A DNA stretch of 64,000 nt from Acinetobacter sp. ANC 3832 (GTDB lineage Bacteria > Pseudomonadota > Gammaproteobacteria > Pseudomonadales > Moraxellaceae): assembly GCF_002135415.1 (NCBI RefSeq), contig NZ_NEGJ01000004.1:124001-188000 (forward strand). Direction: 5' to 3'. A program made the translations under genes and the position numbers. Shown here one piece after another: positions 1 through 9,870 of the stretch (its first letter is position 1; each line of letters starts with the position of its first letter). The notes under the pieces are model-generated. The model saw only the letters and a list, made by a program, of their open reading frames with translations. It was not told the origin of the DNA and made no database searches.

Positions 1-605
1 GAATTGATTTAGCTGATTTAAATAGCCCTAAAAACACTGTATTTGCAGCATGGGAATTGATTAAACCGGGACAAAGTCTGTTCCAAAAAGCTTTTTTAAT
101 TTGGCAAGAACTCCCAGTTCCCGTGATTGCTGCTTTGGAAGGTTTCTGTTTTGGTGCAGGTATGCAATTGGCTTTAGCTGCTGATATTCGTATTGCTCAT
201 CCTGATACTCAAATGTCAATTATGGAAAGTCGTTGGGGGCTCGTTCCTGACATGGGCTTAACACGTTCAATTAAAGGAATCATCGGCTTAGACTTAGCCA
301 AAGAATTAACGTTAACAGCACGAATTTTTGATGGTCAATATGCTAAAGATATTGGCTTGGTTACCCATCTTGCAGAAGATCCACTCGCTAAAGCGCAGCT
401 GATTGCACTTGAAATGCTACAGCGTTCGCCAGATGCACTGATGGCTGCAAAGCGGGTTTTAGATGCTATGGAACACGAACCAAAGAAATCTTTACGTTTA
501 GAAAAAATTTGGCAATTAAAATTACTGTTAGGTAAAAATAGCCAAATTGCTCGTAAAAAGGATAAAAATCCTGACGTGCAATTTCTACCGCGTCAGTACA
601 AATAG
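1..605 (+). CDS. Enoyl-CoA hydratase/isomerase (crotonase) family protein, 3' part
   Basis: The reading frame is open from the window edge (frame of base 3), so the N-terminus lies outside. About 200 C-terminal residues are visible. The stretch PVIAALEGFCFGAGMQLALA is the classic crotonase oxyanion-hole region (an AxxGxxxGxG-like loop), followed by the usual DIRIA strand and a WGLVPDMG segment. Family members hydrate or isomerise acyl-CoA thioesters in the cytoplasm. The next genes encode a beta-hydroxyacid dehydrogenase and a hydroxypyruvate-isomerase-like protein on the same strand 42 bp on, which suggests a small catabolic operon. The substrate cannot be told from the sequence. Confidence 0.88.
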   Translation, partial: IDLADLNSPKNTVFAAWELIKPGQSLFQKAFLIWQELPVPVIAALEGFCFGAGMQLALAADIRIAHPDTQMSIMESRWGLVPDMGLTRSIKGIIGLDLAKELTLTARIFDGQYAKDIGLVTHLAEDPLAKAQLIALEMLQRSPDALMAAKRVLDAMEHEPKKSLRLEKIWQLKLLLGKNSQIARKKDKNPDVQFLPRQYK

Positions 606-647
606 CTGAATAAACAACCAAACTTTTGAATTATTGAGACTAAAGTG

Positions 648-1517
648 ATGAGTTTTGATCGTAATAGTAAAGTAGCTTTTTTAGGTATGGGACTGATGGG
701 CAGCCGTATGGCAACCCGTTTAATTCAAGCTGGCTTTGATGTTGCTATTTGGAATAGAACCCAGAGTGCCTGTGATGTTTTGATTGATATGGGAGCGACT
801 GCCCTTCAACTGGAAGATATTTATCAATACCCGATCATACTCACCTGCCTTGCTGACGATCAGGCTGTACATAGTGTCTTTGAGCAAATCCGTCCAAATT
901 TAAAAGCAGGACAAGTCATTGTCGACTTCTCCAGTCTCTCGGTGGATAAGACCAAGCAATTTGCAGAAGATGCTCAGCAAGTTGGAGTGACATGGATTGA
1001 TTCCCCTGTATCAGGTGGTACCGCAGGTGCTGAACTTGGAACTTTGGTAATTTTTGCAGGTGGTAATGCAGAAACCATTCAAGATTTAAGCCTCATTTAC
1101 AATGTACTTTCACAACGTGTCACGCGAATGGGTGATACTGGTACAGGTCAAGCCACCAAAATTTGCAATCAACTGATTGTAGCAGCCAATAGCACTTTAA
1201 TTGCTGAAGCTGTTGCGTTGGCAGATCTCGCAGGTGTGGATACTACTTTGCTCGCTCCTGCACTGGCAGGTGGTTTCGCAGATTCAAAACCTTTTCAGAT
1301 TCTGACACCGCGCATGGCAGCACATCAATTTGAACCTGTACAATGGAAAGTGAAAACGCTTTCCAAAGATCTTAATAATGCTATAGTTTTAGCAGAACAA
1401 TTTAAGCTGGATATTCCCGTTGCCAAAAAAGCATTAAGCCAATTGACACAACATCAAGATCACGGCTTTGCTGAAAGTGATTTAGCCACGATCATTCAGC
1501 AAGTGGAATCGAAGTAA
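648..1517 (+). CDS. NAD(P)-dependent beta-hydroxyacid dehydrogenase (3-hydroxyisobutyrate / tartronate-semialdehyde reductase family)
   Basis: The protein is about 289 residues, normal for the family. A Rossmann motif GMGLMGSRMA lies near residue 15. The family substrate signature DSPVSGGTAGAE follows near 125, and a catalytic-lysine helix (TGQATKICNQL) lies near 175. Such enzymes oxidise or reduce small beta-hydroxyacids. The next gene resembles hydroxypyruvate isomerase, so a role as 2-hydroxy-3-oxopropionate reductase in glyoxylate-type metabolism is a reasonable inference, but 3-hydroxyisobutyrate is equally possible because the upstream gene is a crotonase. I chose ATG 648 over an in-frame GTG at 645. 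Confidence 0.85.
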   Translation: MSFDRNSKVAFLGMGLMGSRMATRLIQAGFDVAIWNRTQSACDVLIDMGATALQLEDIYQYPIILTCLADDQAVHSVFEQIRPNLKAGQVIVDFSSLSVDKTKQFAEDAQQVGVTWIDSPVSGGTAGAELGTLVIFAGGNAETIQDLSLIYNVLSQRVTRMGDTGTGQATKICNQLIVAANSTLIAEAVALADLAGVDTTLLAPALAGGFADSKPFQILTPRMAAHQFEPVQWKVKTLSKDLNNAIVLAEQFKLDIPVAKKALSQLTQHQDHGFAESDLATIIQQVESK

Positions 1518-1550
1518 ACTCTTTTATCCCAGAGCATGGAGCGCAATCAT

Positions 1551-2348
1551 ATGACTAAACTTGCAGTAAATATTTCAATGATTTTTACTGAAGTACCATT
1601 CATTGAGCGTTTTGCTTTAGCACATGCTCAAGGGTTCAAACATGTAGAAATCCAATTTCCTTATGAACTGAGCATTGCAGATATTCGAACTCAAATGGAA
1701 CTATATGACCTAGAGATCTGCCTGATTAATGTCCCTGCAGGTGATTTAATGCAGGGTGGAAATGGTTTAGCAGGTATTCCAGGTCGTGAAATGCAGTTCA
1801 ACCAAGCTCTTGAACTTGCGATTGAGTATGCAACGGCTTTAAACATTCCTCGTGTTAATATTTTGGCAGGCAAACAACCGCTTGATGCAGACTTACTTCC
1901 TTGCTTAAACACTTTAGCTGAAAACTTAAAACTCGCTTGTCACAAGCTTACTCATCATCATATTCAGCCTGTATTTGAAATGATTAATGGCACAGATATG
2001 CCACGCTTTTTGGTTCAAAATATTGCTCAAGCACAAGAAATGTTAGAGGCAGTCAAACACCCTGCTTTAAAAATGCAATATGACTGCTATCACATGGCAA
2101 TGATGGGTGAAAATGTATTGGATACACTCAAAGAGAATATTGATTGGATTGGGCATATTCAATTTGCAGATTGTCCAGGTCGACATGAACCCGATACAGC
2201 GCAAATTGCTTTCAAAACAATTTTTGACTATTTAGATCAAAGCGCATATTCAGGCTTTATTGCTGCCGAATACAAGCCACAATCACATTCAAATCAATCC
2301 TTTGCTTGGAAAGATAAATACTTTACCAACAATCATTCTATCGAATGA
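1551..2348 (+). CDS. Hydroxypyruvate isomerase family TIM-barrel protein (Hyi-like)
   Basis: About 265 residues, a sugar-phosphate-isomerase/AP-endonuclease-2 type barrel. Visible family marks are an N-terminal NISMIF strand, GIPGREM near residue 80, a metal-site-like FEMING at about 140, QYDCYHM near 180, IGHIQFADCPGRHEP near 205 and a late AAEYKP strand with the conserved Glu. These match the Hyi family, which interconverts hydroxypyruvate and tartronate semialdehyde. GGAG at 1538-1541 is correctly spaced for ATG 1551, so the earlier ATG at 1536 is unlikely. It follows the dehydrogenase by 33 bp and is probably co-transcribed with it. Confidence 0.85.
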   Translation: MTKLAVNISMIFTEVPFIERFALAHAQGFKHVEIQFPYELSIADIRTQMELYDLEICLINVPAGDLMQGGNGLAGIPGREMQFNQALELAIEYATALNIPRVNILAGKQPLDADLLPCLNTLAENLKLACHKLTHHHIQPVFEMINGTDMPRFLVQNIAQAQEMLEAVKHPALKMQYDCYHMAMMGENVLDTLKENIDWIGHIQFADCPGRHEPDTAQIAFKTIFDYLDQSAYSGFIAAEYKPQSHSNQSFAWKDKYFTNNHSIE

Positions 2349-2405
2349 TTTAAACAAGTACGTTCTAGTATTTGAAATTCTATAGCAAAGGCGTTATATT
2401 AGACG

Positions 2406-2837
2406 ATGAGTTATAGTCAGGAAAATATACTTCACATGAATTTAGAACCATCGCCCAGCGCTTCTAATTCTCTCGAACTCTCAATGAATTCTCAAAATCA
2501 AGACGTACAGGCTTGCTTAAAAGTTGTACGTGAAGCACTACTTGATGTAAAAGCTAAAGATATTTTAGAAATAGATGTGAGCTTAATCAGTAACGTTGCA
2601 GATGCAATGGTGATTGCGAGCGGAACGTCTACGCGTCATGTTAAAGCGCTTGCTGATAACGTTGCTGAAGAAGCACGTAAAGCAGGGTTTCGCCCAATTG
2701 GTGTTGAAGGTGAGCGTGATGCAGAATGGATCCTCGTTGATTTAGGATTTGTTGTTGTACATGTTATGCTTCCTACAGCGCGTAAATTCTACGACTTAGA
2801 AAGTTTATGGCGTGGCACTCCCGAATCAGCATCGTAA
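2406..2837 (+). CDS. rsfS: Ribosome silencing factor RsfS
   Basis: The 143-residue protein has the RsfS/YbeB/Iojap core from about residue 33: KAKDILEIDVS, then VIASGTSTRHVKALAD, GVEGERDAEWILVDLGFVVVHVM and a C-terminal YDLESLW. The family binds ribosomal protein uL14 and blocks 30S-50S joining in stationary phase or starvation. The N-terminal 25-30 residues are extra and of low complexity, so a start at ATG 2436 or 2484 is possible. It is followed directly by a strong terminator. Confidence 0.95.
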   Translation: MSYSQENILHMNLEPSPSASNSLELSMNSQNQDVQACLKVVREALLDVKAKDILEIDVSLISNVADAMVIASGTSTRHVKALADNVAEEARKAGFRPIGVEGERDAEWILVDLGFVVVHVMLPTARKFYDLESLWRGTPESAS

Positions 2838-2839
2838 GT

Positions 2840-2868
2840 AAAAAAAGCGACTAAAGGTCGCTTTTTTA
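2840..2868 (+). terminator. Rho-independent terminator after rsfS
   Basis: The inverted repeat AAAGCGAC / GTCGCTTT with a short loop is followed by a run of six T, a few bases after the rsfS stop. Confidence 0.9.
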
Positions 2869-2908
2869 TTGTCTTAAAAATCATTCAGAACATATTTTTA
2901 TTTATAAT

Positions 2909-4153
2909 TTATACAACCTTATTTTCATTGTCATATTTACCTAATTTTAACTTGACCATATAAATCGTTTTAAACAACAAATAAGCCAAACCAAAACTCC
3001 AAATAAAAGCAATACTTACACCAATGATTTGACTCACCAATGTTGCCTGCCCCATTTGTTCAACGACGACATTATTCGTAAATGGGATAGCCAATGTCCC
3101 CCATACACCGCATAAGCCATGAATCACAACCACTTCACGAATATTCTTTGCATGAATCCATCGATTGAGTAACGTTGGAACAAATAGCGTTAAAGCACCT
3201 GAAATAATCCCAATAATGACAGATGCAGATAAACTCACAAAACCACAACTGGCCGTAATCGCAACCAAGCCACCTAAGGCAGCTTTGATTAATGCTTCCC
3301 ATGATAGCTGCTTATAGAAAAGTAATGATAGACAAAGTGCTGAAATGGCAGCCCCAAGCAATGCGGCCACTGAGTTAACGACAATCGTGGCAACATCAAC
3401 ATGAATCGCTGAAATATAGATTACATTTAAACCTGACCATGCTAACCACAACACAAAGCCTGCCAATGCCATTGAAAGAACTTTATAATCATCAAAGATA
3501 ATGTCACGCTTTTGAATTTGTTGTTTTTGTTCACTTCTTAAAATGAAATAACCTGCTAAAACAATCCATGCAGCAGTTGAATGCACCACTGTTGAACCTG
3601 CAAAATCAATAAATCCAATTTGTTTTAACCAACCACCATCAAACAGTAAACTCCCCCAAACCCAACTACTGTAAACAGGAAAAATAACGCCTGAAATAAA
3701 AAATCCAACCAGTAAAAATACCATTAAAGATGAACTACTGGGAATAATTCGCCCAACCACAGTGGTAATTGTTGTTGCCATTAAGCTGTAAAAAAAGATT
3801 AAATTCCAATGCCAGCCCTGAAGGATAGAAAAAATTGGTTTATCCGTTTCAACCCAACCTAAATACCCAATCAACATACTCATTGCGCCAAAAAAAGCGC
3901 CACCCAAAAGTGCAGACAAATAGTTAATACATAGATTTTGCAGTGACTTAGAGTTTTTTTCGTATCCACCCTCGACTACAGCGAAACCCGCTTGCATTAG
4001 GATGACAAAAAAGCCACCCAAAAATAAAATTTTATAATCTAGAGCAAAATTGAATTTTTCAATATCATCAGTAAAACTATTCACTTCTGCGAAAATTTGC
4101 ATTGAGGTTAAAGCAAATACAAGACAGATCAATTGTCTTCGCATTGTCATCAT
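2909..4153 (-). CDS. Ammonium transporter (Amt family)
   Basis: A polytopic inner-membrane protein of 414 residues with a possible N-terminal signal segment (MRRQLICLVFALTSMQIFA), then about 11 hydrophobic segments as in AmtB. Channel landmarks are present: FIDFAGSTVVHSTAAW contains the first pore histidine, and VVIHGLCGVWGT contains the second. MQAGFAVVEGG matches the usual Amt helix-1 region. Family members conduct ammonium across the inner membrane. No glnK-like PII gene is adjacent, and the sequence is rather divergent from typical AmtB, so it may be a second, stand-alone Amt. It is read toward the rsfS terminator, tail to tail. Confidence 0.9.
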   Translation of the reverse strand: MMTMRRQLICLVFALTSMQIFAEVNSFTDDIEKFNFALDYKILFLGGFFVILMQAGFAVVEGGYEKNSKSLQNLCINYLSALLGGAFFGAMSMLIGYLGWVETDKPIFSILQGWHWNLIFFYSLMATTITTVVGRIIPSSSSLMVFLLVGFFISGVIFPVYSSWVWGSLLFDGGWLKQIGFIDFAGSTVVHSTAAWIVLAGYFILRSEQKQQIQKRDIIFDDYKVLSMALAGFVLWLAWSGLNVIYISAIHVDVATIVVNSVAALLGAAISALCLSLLFYKQLSWEALIKAALGGLVAITASCGFVSLSASVIIGIISGALTLFVPTLLNRWIHAKNIREVVVIHGLCGVWGTLAIPFTNNVVVEQMGQATLVSQIIGVSIAFIWSFGLAYLLFKTIYMVKLKLGKYDNENKVV

Positions 4154-4419
4154 AAAATCCCCTCAATGGATATAAAATTGAATCTTCATTCAAATCATTT
4201 TCATATATTTAATGTTAAATATTGATATAATTGTTAATCAAATCACAAAAATAACGTGATGCGTCAGTATATAGTTTCATTCGATGACAAAAAACCTTTA
4301 ACAACAATCTTTTTAATTTATGTGATCAATAACATGAATTAATAACAATATCCAACTAACATCTCAACTTAAGCTATATTTTAAAAGTGAGTTGTCTTAA
4401 ATTTAATGAAAATATTAAC
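4154..4419. other. AT-rich intergenic region with divergent promoters
   Basis: This gap lies between the divergent amt and the secreted hypothetical gene. It is very AT-rich and must hold both promoters, but I could not single out a convincing -35/-10 pair. No ORF or stable hairpin was seen. Confidence 0.4.
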
Positions 4420-5037
4420 ATGATGAAAAATATGAATTTTCTAAAAGTAATTAATATAAATGGTTCCTTAACAATATTTTTATTGAGTATCAGTTCAATT
4501 ACAACTGTTTATGCTGCTCCAACTCCCTATTCTTTAGCAAAAAACAATTTTGAAACTCAGTGTGTTCGAGGCTTGGCAACCCCTGTCTTAGTTCAAAATA
4601 AAGTGTTTAACCACAGTTTTAAAATCAAAAATAGTACTGGAGACTTCCCTATCCTTTATGGAGAAGAAAAAGCCTCTTTGCCCAACCATCAAAATATACA
4701 ACTAGAAAATTCAGGTTGTGAATTTTATACATTTCAAATCAAGCTAACATTAAATGCTGATATGCTTGAGAAAAATCAGAAACTTTGTCAGTCTTGCTTA
4801 GCTCAGCAATTGAAAAGTTTAGCGCTCTATTTTAAAAAGGATGATCAAGATTTTTATTTTGATGGCATAAAAGCTTTAGAGCAACAATTAAAAAAGAAAC
4901 AAACATTTAAAATCCATCAGCCTTATGTATTGGCAGGTTCTGAAGATATGCCTCAAACCATCGAGTTTTCTCAAATAAAAAAACAAGCAAATGGACAATA
5001 TACTGTCGATTTTTATATCAGCACTGGACCCTTATAA
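4420..5037 (+). CDS. Secreted hypothetical protein
   Basis: About 206 residues. The N-terminus has Lys residues, then a hydrophobic run (TIFLLSISSITTVYA), and a likely signal peptidase I site after VYA, so the product should be periplasmic or secreted. The mature part has four cysteines (near CVRG, GCEF and the CQSC pair) that could form disulfides. I recognise no family. Two tandem ATG codons at 4420 and 4423 fit the signal peptide better than an upstream GTG at 4387. There is no co-directional neighbour. Confidence 0.6.
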   Translation: MMKNMNFLKVININGSLTIFLLSISSITTVYAAPTPYSLAKNNFETQCVRGLATPVLVQNKVFNHSFKIKNSTGDFPILYGEEKASLPNHQNIQLENSGCEFYTFQIKLTLNADMLEKNQKLCQSCLAQQLKSLALYFKKDDQDFYFDGIKALEQQLKKKQTFKIHQPYVLAGSEDMPQTIEFSQIKKQANGQYTVDFYISTGPL

Positions 5038-5193
5038 GTGTATAAAGATGTAGCAATACTTTGAAATACCGCTTAAAAAATCTAGATCACATATTGGATA
5101 AACATCAGACATCCATGTTCACGAGTCTATTCTTCTGTTCAAAAGGTTCTGCTCTAAAAGTAAGTTGAAAGTTTGTATATCAGATGTCCAATT

Positions 5194-5898
5194 CTAGTTT
5201 TTATAATATTGATCTATAGGATAGTATTTCGTTTTCTCTCTCCATTTTCCTTTTAGCAAATAGCGTTCAGTCACTTTAACTTTATCACCTGATATGGATC
5301 TCGCATCTTCAATCAACTCATAAACTGGGACCAAACCTTTCTGAGGGACAACTGCATATTCCGAAGTAATATGATAACAACAACCACTTTTATTAAAAGT
5401 AATGATTCTTTTACGCTGCGGATCATTCTGAAACATTCCCAAGTTTTCTCGGGTTAATGTGGATAGTTCTTCACTCAACACAAATTTCTTTCTCGTTTGA
5501 TTAAAGACATATACATCATAAGTCGGCCCACCATACGAACCTTTATTTCCATTACGAATAGCAAGATCTTCTGTACCATCAAAATTAAAATCATCAAAAA
5601 TTAATGCACTTTGTTCATCATATAATTGAATAACATTCACAGATGGTTTCTGTTTTTCATCCAGATACATCGTCAAATCATCAGATTTAAAAACTTGAAC
5701 AAGAGTGTTCATCGCTTTTTTATATAAAATGATTTTTGCTTGACCACCACACTCATCGTTTTCACAATGTACATCAATGCTTGCATCATAGTTTTTTGAA
5801 CCTTTTTTGATTTCAAAAACCTACGCATTCACCAACGGGTTACACAGTGCGACAATCAAAGCTAAAGTAACTAGAGACAATCTTAATATTCTGTTCAT
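5194..5898 (-). pseudogene. Secreted hypothetical protein gene interrupted by an in-frame TAG
   Basis: Reading from ATG at 5898 gives a good signal peptide ending NPLVNA, then a TAG codon (plus-strand 5821-5823), then an uninterrupted frame (VFEIKKGSKNYDAS onward) that runs to 5194 for over 200 further codons. The part after the stop includes an FG-GAP-like stretch (DFNFDGTEDLAIRNG). A single CAG-to-TAG change would restore a 234-residue secreted protein. The frame reopens at ATG 5712, so a truncated cytoplasmic product of 172 residues is conceivable, but it would lack the signal peptide. I therefore call it a pseudogene or a gene with a sequencing or suppression issue. Confidence 0.75.
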
Positions 5899-5952
5899 TT
5901 TTCTTATTTCATTACATGTATTAAATAATTTTAGCAGAAAAACCCCTTCATA

Positions 5953-5977
5953 AAAAAACCACCCGAAGGTGGTTTCT
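5953..5977 (-). terminator. Terminator of the pnt operon
   Basis: On the minus strand a AAACCACC-TTCG-GGTGGTTT stem with a UUCG-type tetraloop is followed by a T run, 21 bp after the pntB stop. Confidence 0.9.
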
Positions 5978-5997
5978 AAAGCTTAAATGTATGGAAC

Positions 5998-7452
5998 TTA
6001 GTGTCCGTTACCATTAATCGCTTTAGTCATTTCCTCTACAACTTTTTTCGCATCACCGAAAATCATCATCGTTTTTTCGTTATAGAACAAATCATTATCC
6101 AAACCTGCATAACCTGTTGCCATAGAGCGTTTGATCACCATAATGGTACGCGCTTTATGTGCTTCAAGAATCGGCATACCATAAATTGGTGATGTCGGAT
6201 CATCTTTAGCAGCAGGGTTTACAACGTCATTTGCGCCAATTACAAGAACCACATCTGTTGCAGGGAAATCTGAGTTGATTTCATCCATTTCGAGAATATC
6301 TTCATACGCAACATCAGCTTCTGCAAGCAATACATTCATATGACCAGGCATACGACCCGCAACTGGGTGAATTGCAAAGCGTACTGTTACACCTTGTTCT
6401 TTCAAAATTTCACATAGCTCTTTAACAGCATTTTGTGCACGACCTTGCGCCATACCATAACCTGGTACAATCACAACGCTGTCCGCATTTGACATGAGGA
6501 AGCCTGCATCATCTGCTGAACCTGAACGATAGTTACGTTGAACTTGTTCGCCTTTGTCCGCTGAAGCAACCGCAGCACCCCCCATCGCACCACCAAACAA
6601 TACGTTGATGATTGAACGATTCATTGCTTTACACATGATGTAAGACAAAATTGCGCCTGAAGAACCTACAAGTGAACCAGCAACGATTAACATATTGTTT
6701 TCAAGTGTGAAACCAATACCTGCCGCTGCCCAACCAGAGAATGAATTGAGAAGTGATACCACAACTGGCATATCACCACCACCAACAGGGGCAATCCAAA
6801 CCCAACCAAAAGCAAGTGCAAGTGCAGTCATTGCCCAGAATGCTTGCATATTACCTGTGGTGAAGAAACAGATTCCACACGCAACCATTGCAATGAAGAT
6901 AATTGCTTGTACAGGTTTAACCCATGCACCAGAAATTGTTTTTGCCCAGTTTTTTGCAGCCAATTTACCGTAAGCAAATACAGATGCTGTAAAGGTAATT
7001 GCACCAACAAAACAACCTACAAATAATTCAAATAAATGAACTTTACTCATATGCGTGTGTTGAACACCTGCATTTGTGAGAGCAGTTTCATTTTGAGCAA
7101 ACAATGCAGTCAATTGGTTGTTATGCAGAATTGCAGCAATCGCAATCAATACTGCAGCCAACCCGACTAAAGAGTGCATCAGTGCCACTGTTTCAGGCAT
7201 TTGTGTCATTGGTACAGTACGCGCGCGTGCAATACCGACAACCGCACCCAACACCATTGCACCCACGATCATCCAAATGACTGGACCATTGGCAACAAAA
7301 AATGTGGTAACAACTGCAATACCCATTGCAATCATACCGTAACGGTTACCTTGAATCGCTGTTTTAGGACCAGACAAACCACGAAGCGTTAAGATAAAGA
7401 GGATGGCACCTACAAGGTACAACCAATTTGCATTCTCTTGAATAAATTCCAT
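5998..7452 (-). CDS. pntB: NAD(P) transhydrogenase subunit beta
   Basis: The 484-residue product is the PntB half of proton-translocating transhydrogenase. Its N-terminal two thirds hold about nine membrane helices and its C-terminal ~180 residues form the NADP(H)-binding domain III, with VVIVPGYGMAQGRAQ, the HPVAGRMPGHMNVLLAEA segment and VLVIGANDVVNPAA. The complex uses the proton-motive force to reduce NADP+ with NADH. It is the last gene of the pntAA-pntAB-pntB operon, with an 11-bp gap to pntAB and a strong terminator after it. Confidence 0.97.
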   Translation of the reverse strand: MEFIQENANWLYLVGAILFILTLRGLSGPKTAIQGNRYGMIAMGIAVVTTFFVANGPVIWMIVGAMVLGAVVGIARARTVPMTQMPETVALMHSLVGLAAVLIAIAAILHNNQLTALFAQNETALTNAGVQHTHMSKVHLFELFVGCFVGAITFTASVFAYGKLAAKNWAKTISGAWVKPVQAIIFIAMVACGICFFTTGNMQAFWAMTALALAFGWVWIAPVGGGDMPVVVSLLNSFSGWAAAGIGFTLENNMLIVAGSLVGSSGAILSYIMCKAMNRSIINVLFGGAMGGAAVASADKGEQVQRNYRSGSADDAGFLMSNADSVVIVPGYGMAQGRAQNAVKELCEILKEQGVTVRFAIHPVAGRMPGHMNVLLAEADVAYEDILEMDEINSDFPATDVVLVIGANDVVNPAAKDDPTSPIYGMPILEAHKARTIMVIKRSMATGYAGLDNDLFYNEKTMMIFGDAKKVVEEMTKAINGNGH

Positions 7453-7463
7453 CTAAATGCCCC

Positions 7464-7778
7464 TTATTTCTTTTGCTTAGGTTTAAACATTTCCAGCATG
7501 CGCGCAGTTACTGCGAAACCACCGAAAATATTAATACTCGCCAAAAATACAGCAATGGCACCCAATACACTCACGACATTCACAGTCTGAAATGCAACAT
7601 TTGCATCTACACCCAAAACAGGCATACCGACAGTTTGTAACATTGCTCCCACGATAATAATCGAAGATAAAGCATTTGTTACCGCCATTAACGGCGTATG
7701 TAGCGCAGGTGTTACACCCCAAACCACGTAGTAACCAACAAAGATGGCTAAGACGAAAATTGTAATAGTTTCAACCAT
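7464..7778 (-). CDS. pntAB: NAD(P) transhydrogenase subunit alpha, membrane part (PntAB)
   Basis: This 104-residue membrane protein corresponds to the C-terminal transmembrane segment of one-piece E. coli PntA. Three to four hydrophobic helices are visible, with [21 protein letters not shown] typical of the family. The split of alpha into a soluble and a membrane gene is the three-gene arrangement known from Rhodospirillum and Acinetobacter. It lies 11 bp upstream of pntB and 11 bp downstream of pntAA. Confidence 0.95.
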   Translation of the reverse strand: MVETITIFVLAIFVGYYVVWGVTPALHTPLMAVTNALSSIIIVGAMLQTVGMPVLGVDANVAFQTVNVVSVLGAIAVFLASINIFGGFAVTARMLEMFKPKQKK

Positions 7779-7789
7779 GAAATTTCTCC

Positions 7790-8917
7790 TTAACCACGTT
7801 TGAGCAGTACTTGACCGCCATGCGTTACAAGTAATGCTTTTTGAATTTCATCTTCTAGATTGACTGTAAAGTTTTTCTCTTTATCGAATAGTGTTTCTAC
7901 AAAATTAAATACGTTACGCGCATACAACGACGAAGCTTCAGTCGATACTGTAGATGGAAGATTCGGAATACCCAAAATCGTCACACCATTGCTCGTCACA
8001 ACATTTTCGCCACTAACTGAACCTTCAACGTTACCGCCTGTTTCAACAGCCATATCTAAAATGACTGAACCCGGTTTCATTTTGGCAACAGTTTCAGCTT
8101 TAATTAAACGCGGCGCATCACGACCCGGTAAAAGTGCTGTTGTAATCACAATATCTGCATTTGAAACAGCTTTATCTACAATCACGGCTTGATCTTGAAT
8201 GTATTGCTCACCCGGCATCCATCCATAACCATTTTTTGCAGCATCAGCAGCTTTTTGTTTTTCTTCGTCAGACATTGGAACATCTAACCACTTACCACCT
8301 AAAGACTCAACTTGATCGCGAGCCGTAGGGCGTAAATCAGTTGCTTCAACTACTGCACCCAAACGTTTTGCAGTTGCAATCGCTTGTAAACCAGCAACAC
8401 CAACACCCATGATGACGATACGTGCAGGTTTTACAGTACCTGCTGCAGTCATTAACATTGGGAACATACGTTGATATTCTGCAGCAGCTAAAAGTACAGA
8501 TTTATAACCCGATACATTAGCCTGAGAAGACAATACATCCATGTTTTGCGCACGAGATAACGTCCGTGGCAAAAGCTCTAACGCAAATGCAGACACTTGC
8601 TGTGATGCGAATTGGTCAAGTTCAGTATTGCGGTATGGGTCAAACATTGCCACAACAGTTGTATTCGCTGTGAGCTTTTGAATTTCACTACCATGTGGTG
8701 CGCGAACTTTCAAAATGATTTGGCTACCAGTGTAGGCATCATCTGTAATTTTGGCACCAACTTGTTCATAAGCGCTATCAATGAAAGCAGCTTTTACACC
8801 TGCTCCACGTTCAATAACAACATTATGACCAGCACTGATCAACTTTTTTACTGTCTCTGGCGTAGCAGCTACACGTTTTTCACCGACGACAGTTTCGGTT
8901 GGAATTCCGATCTGCAT
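7790..8917 (-). CDS. pntAA: NAD(P) transhydrogenase subunit alpha, NAD-binding part (PntAA)
   Basis: The soluble domain I of transhydrogenase, about 375 residues and related to alanine dehydrogenase. It starts MQIGIPTE, and has a Rossmann loop [11 protein letters not shown] near residue 170, followed by ATDLRP and the conserved mobile-loop region. It binds NAD(H) on the cytoplasmic face. GAGGA immediately before 8923 is too close to the first ATG but well spaced for the second ATG at 8917, which also gives the usual N-terminus. First gene of the pnt operon. Confidence 0.97.
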   Translation of the reverse strand: MQIGIPTETVVGEKRVAATPETVKKLISAGHNVVIERGAGVKAAFIDSAYEQVGAKITDDAYTGSQIILKVRAPHGSEIQKLTANTTVVAMFDPYRNTELDQFASQQVSAFALELLPRTLSRAQNMDVLSSQANVSGYKSVLLAAAEYQRMFPMLMTAAGTVKPARIVIMGVGVAGLQAIATAKRLGAVVEATDLRPTARDQVESLGGKWLDVPMSDEEKQKAADAAKNGYGWMPGEQYIQDQAVIVDKAVSNADIVITTALLPGRDAPRLIKAETVAKMKPGSVILDMAVETGGNVEGSVSGENVVTSNGVTILGIPNLPSTVSTEASSLYARNVFNFVETLFDKEKNFTVNLEDEIQKALLVTHGGQVLLKRG

Positions 8918-8935
8918 GAGCATTCCTCAAGCTAA

Positions 8936-9870
8936 TTTTTCTTAAAGTAAACATCGTTAATAACGATGCTTCCCCCTAGGATGCGTTCTTCTGAATTTTT
9001 GGATTCTAATTGAACTATTTTAAAATACTACCCAATATTTATTTAATAAATACCCATATTTTGAACTCATGATTCATAAATATAATTGTACGATATAGTA
9101 TATATCGGTTTTGCCTGTGCTTTTGAATGGCACATTCTGCTTATTTTGTCTTCCATTTTGAACTTTCACCTCATCTTTCTATTTTTAGCGTGCTCATTTT
9201 TCATATCTATCTTATGAAGTGAATAAGGCACTGTGTCTAAAACATCTGCTTTGAACAAATTTTAGCTTTTCTTGCAAGTCGACAAACTGCAGATAAAACA
9301 AGATATTCGTCCTTTTATTCAAAGTAAAACTCGCCTTTCTGACATCATATCTGAATAATTTTAAAACAAGTATTGGCTGTTTTTTCACAAATCCCTGTCA
9401 GTTTTGTGAGTCATCTTTTTATTCCTTTTTTTAATTTCACTAATAAAAAAAAGTACTTATAATAGCGCCTAAAAATTTATACGGCTTAAGTCTAAACTCA
9501 GTCCAAAAATATTTAATTTTTTTCCATTCGCCATTTTGCCAGATGATAATGGCTGTCCTACATAGATATGCAATGTATAAAAATGCACCATTTTGATGCA
9601 ATTTTAATCTTCATAAATCACTGAATATCTAATCGTATCGTTTTAAAATGACAAAAAATTGAAATGAACTTATAAAAATCACTTACTTCCCACTTAGAAT
9701 GAACCCAAATATTGCAATGGTGCATAAAATCTGCATATTTACATTCCATTTTTTGATCAGATTGATTCTTTTTTTGCATTTCACCTGAAAATTTAAAAAC
9801 ATTATACTGATTGTTCAAGATGTCTTTTGCTTCACTCCTAAGCCAAAGCAAGTCCAACAAAGTTGAAGTT
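8936..9870. other. Long AT-rich intergenic region upstream of pntAA
   Basis: About 0.9 kb with no supportable gene. It contains a perfect palindrome CATCGTTA-A-TAACGATG at 8952-8968 in the pntAA leader, a perfect -10 element TATAAT at 9458-9463 with only a weak -35, and TATACT at 9803-9808 just before the EamA gene. A short coding-looking stretch around 9280-9356 ends in a stop and opens nowhere, so I do not call it a gene. Confidence 0.4.

Noticed and set aside
6001..8935. Several plus-strand open frames across the pnt operon
   Set aside because: They are antisense to strongly recognisable PntB, PntAB and PntAA proteins, lack ribosome sites and have low-complexity composition.
9270..9356. 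Short coding-looking piece (VDKLQIKQDIRPFIQSKT)
   Set aside because: Only about 28 codons with an upstream stop in frame and no start or ribosome site. It may be chance or a tiny relic.
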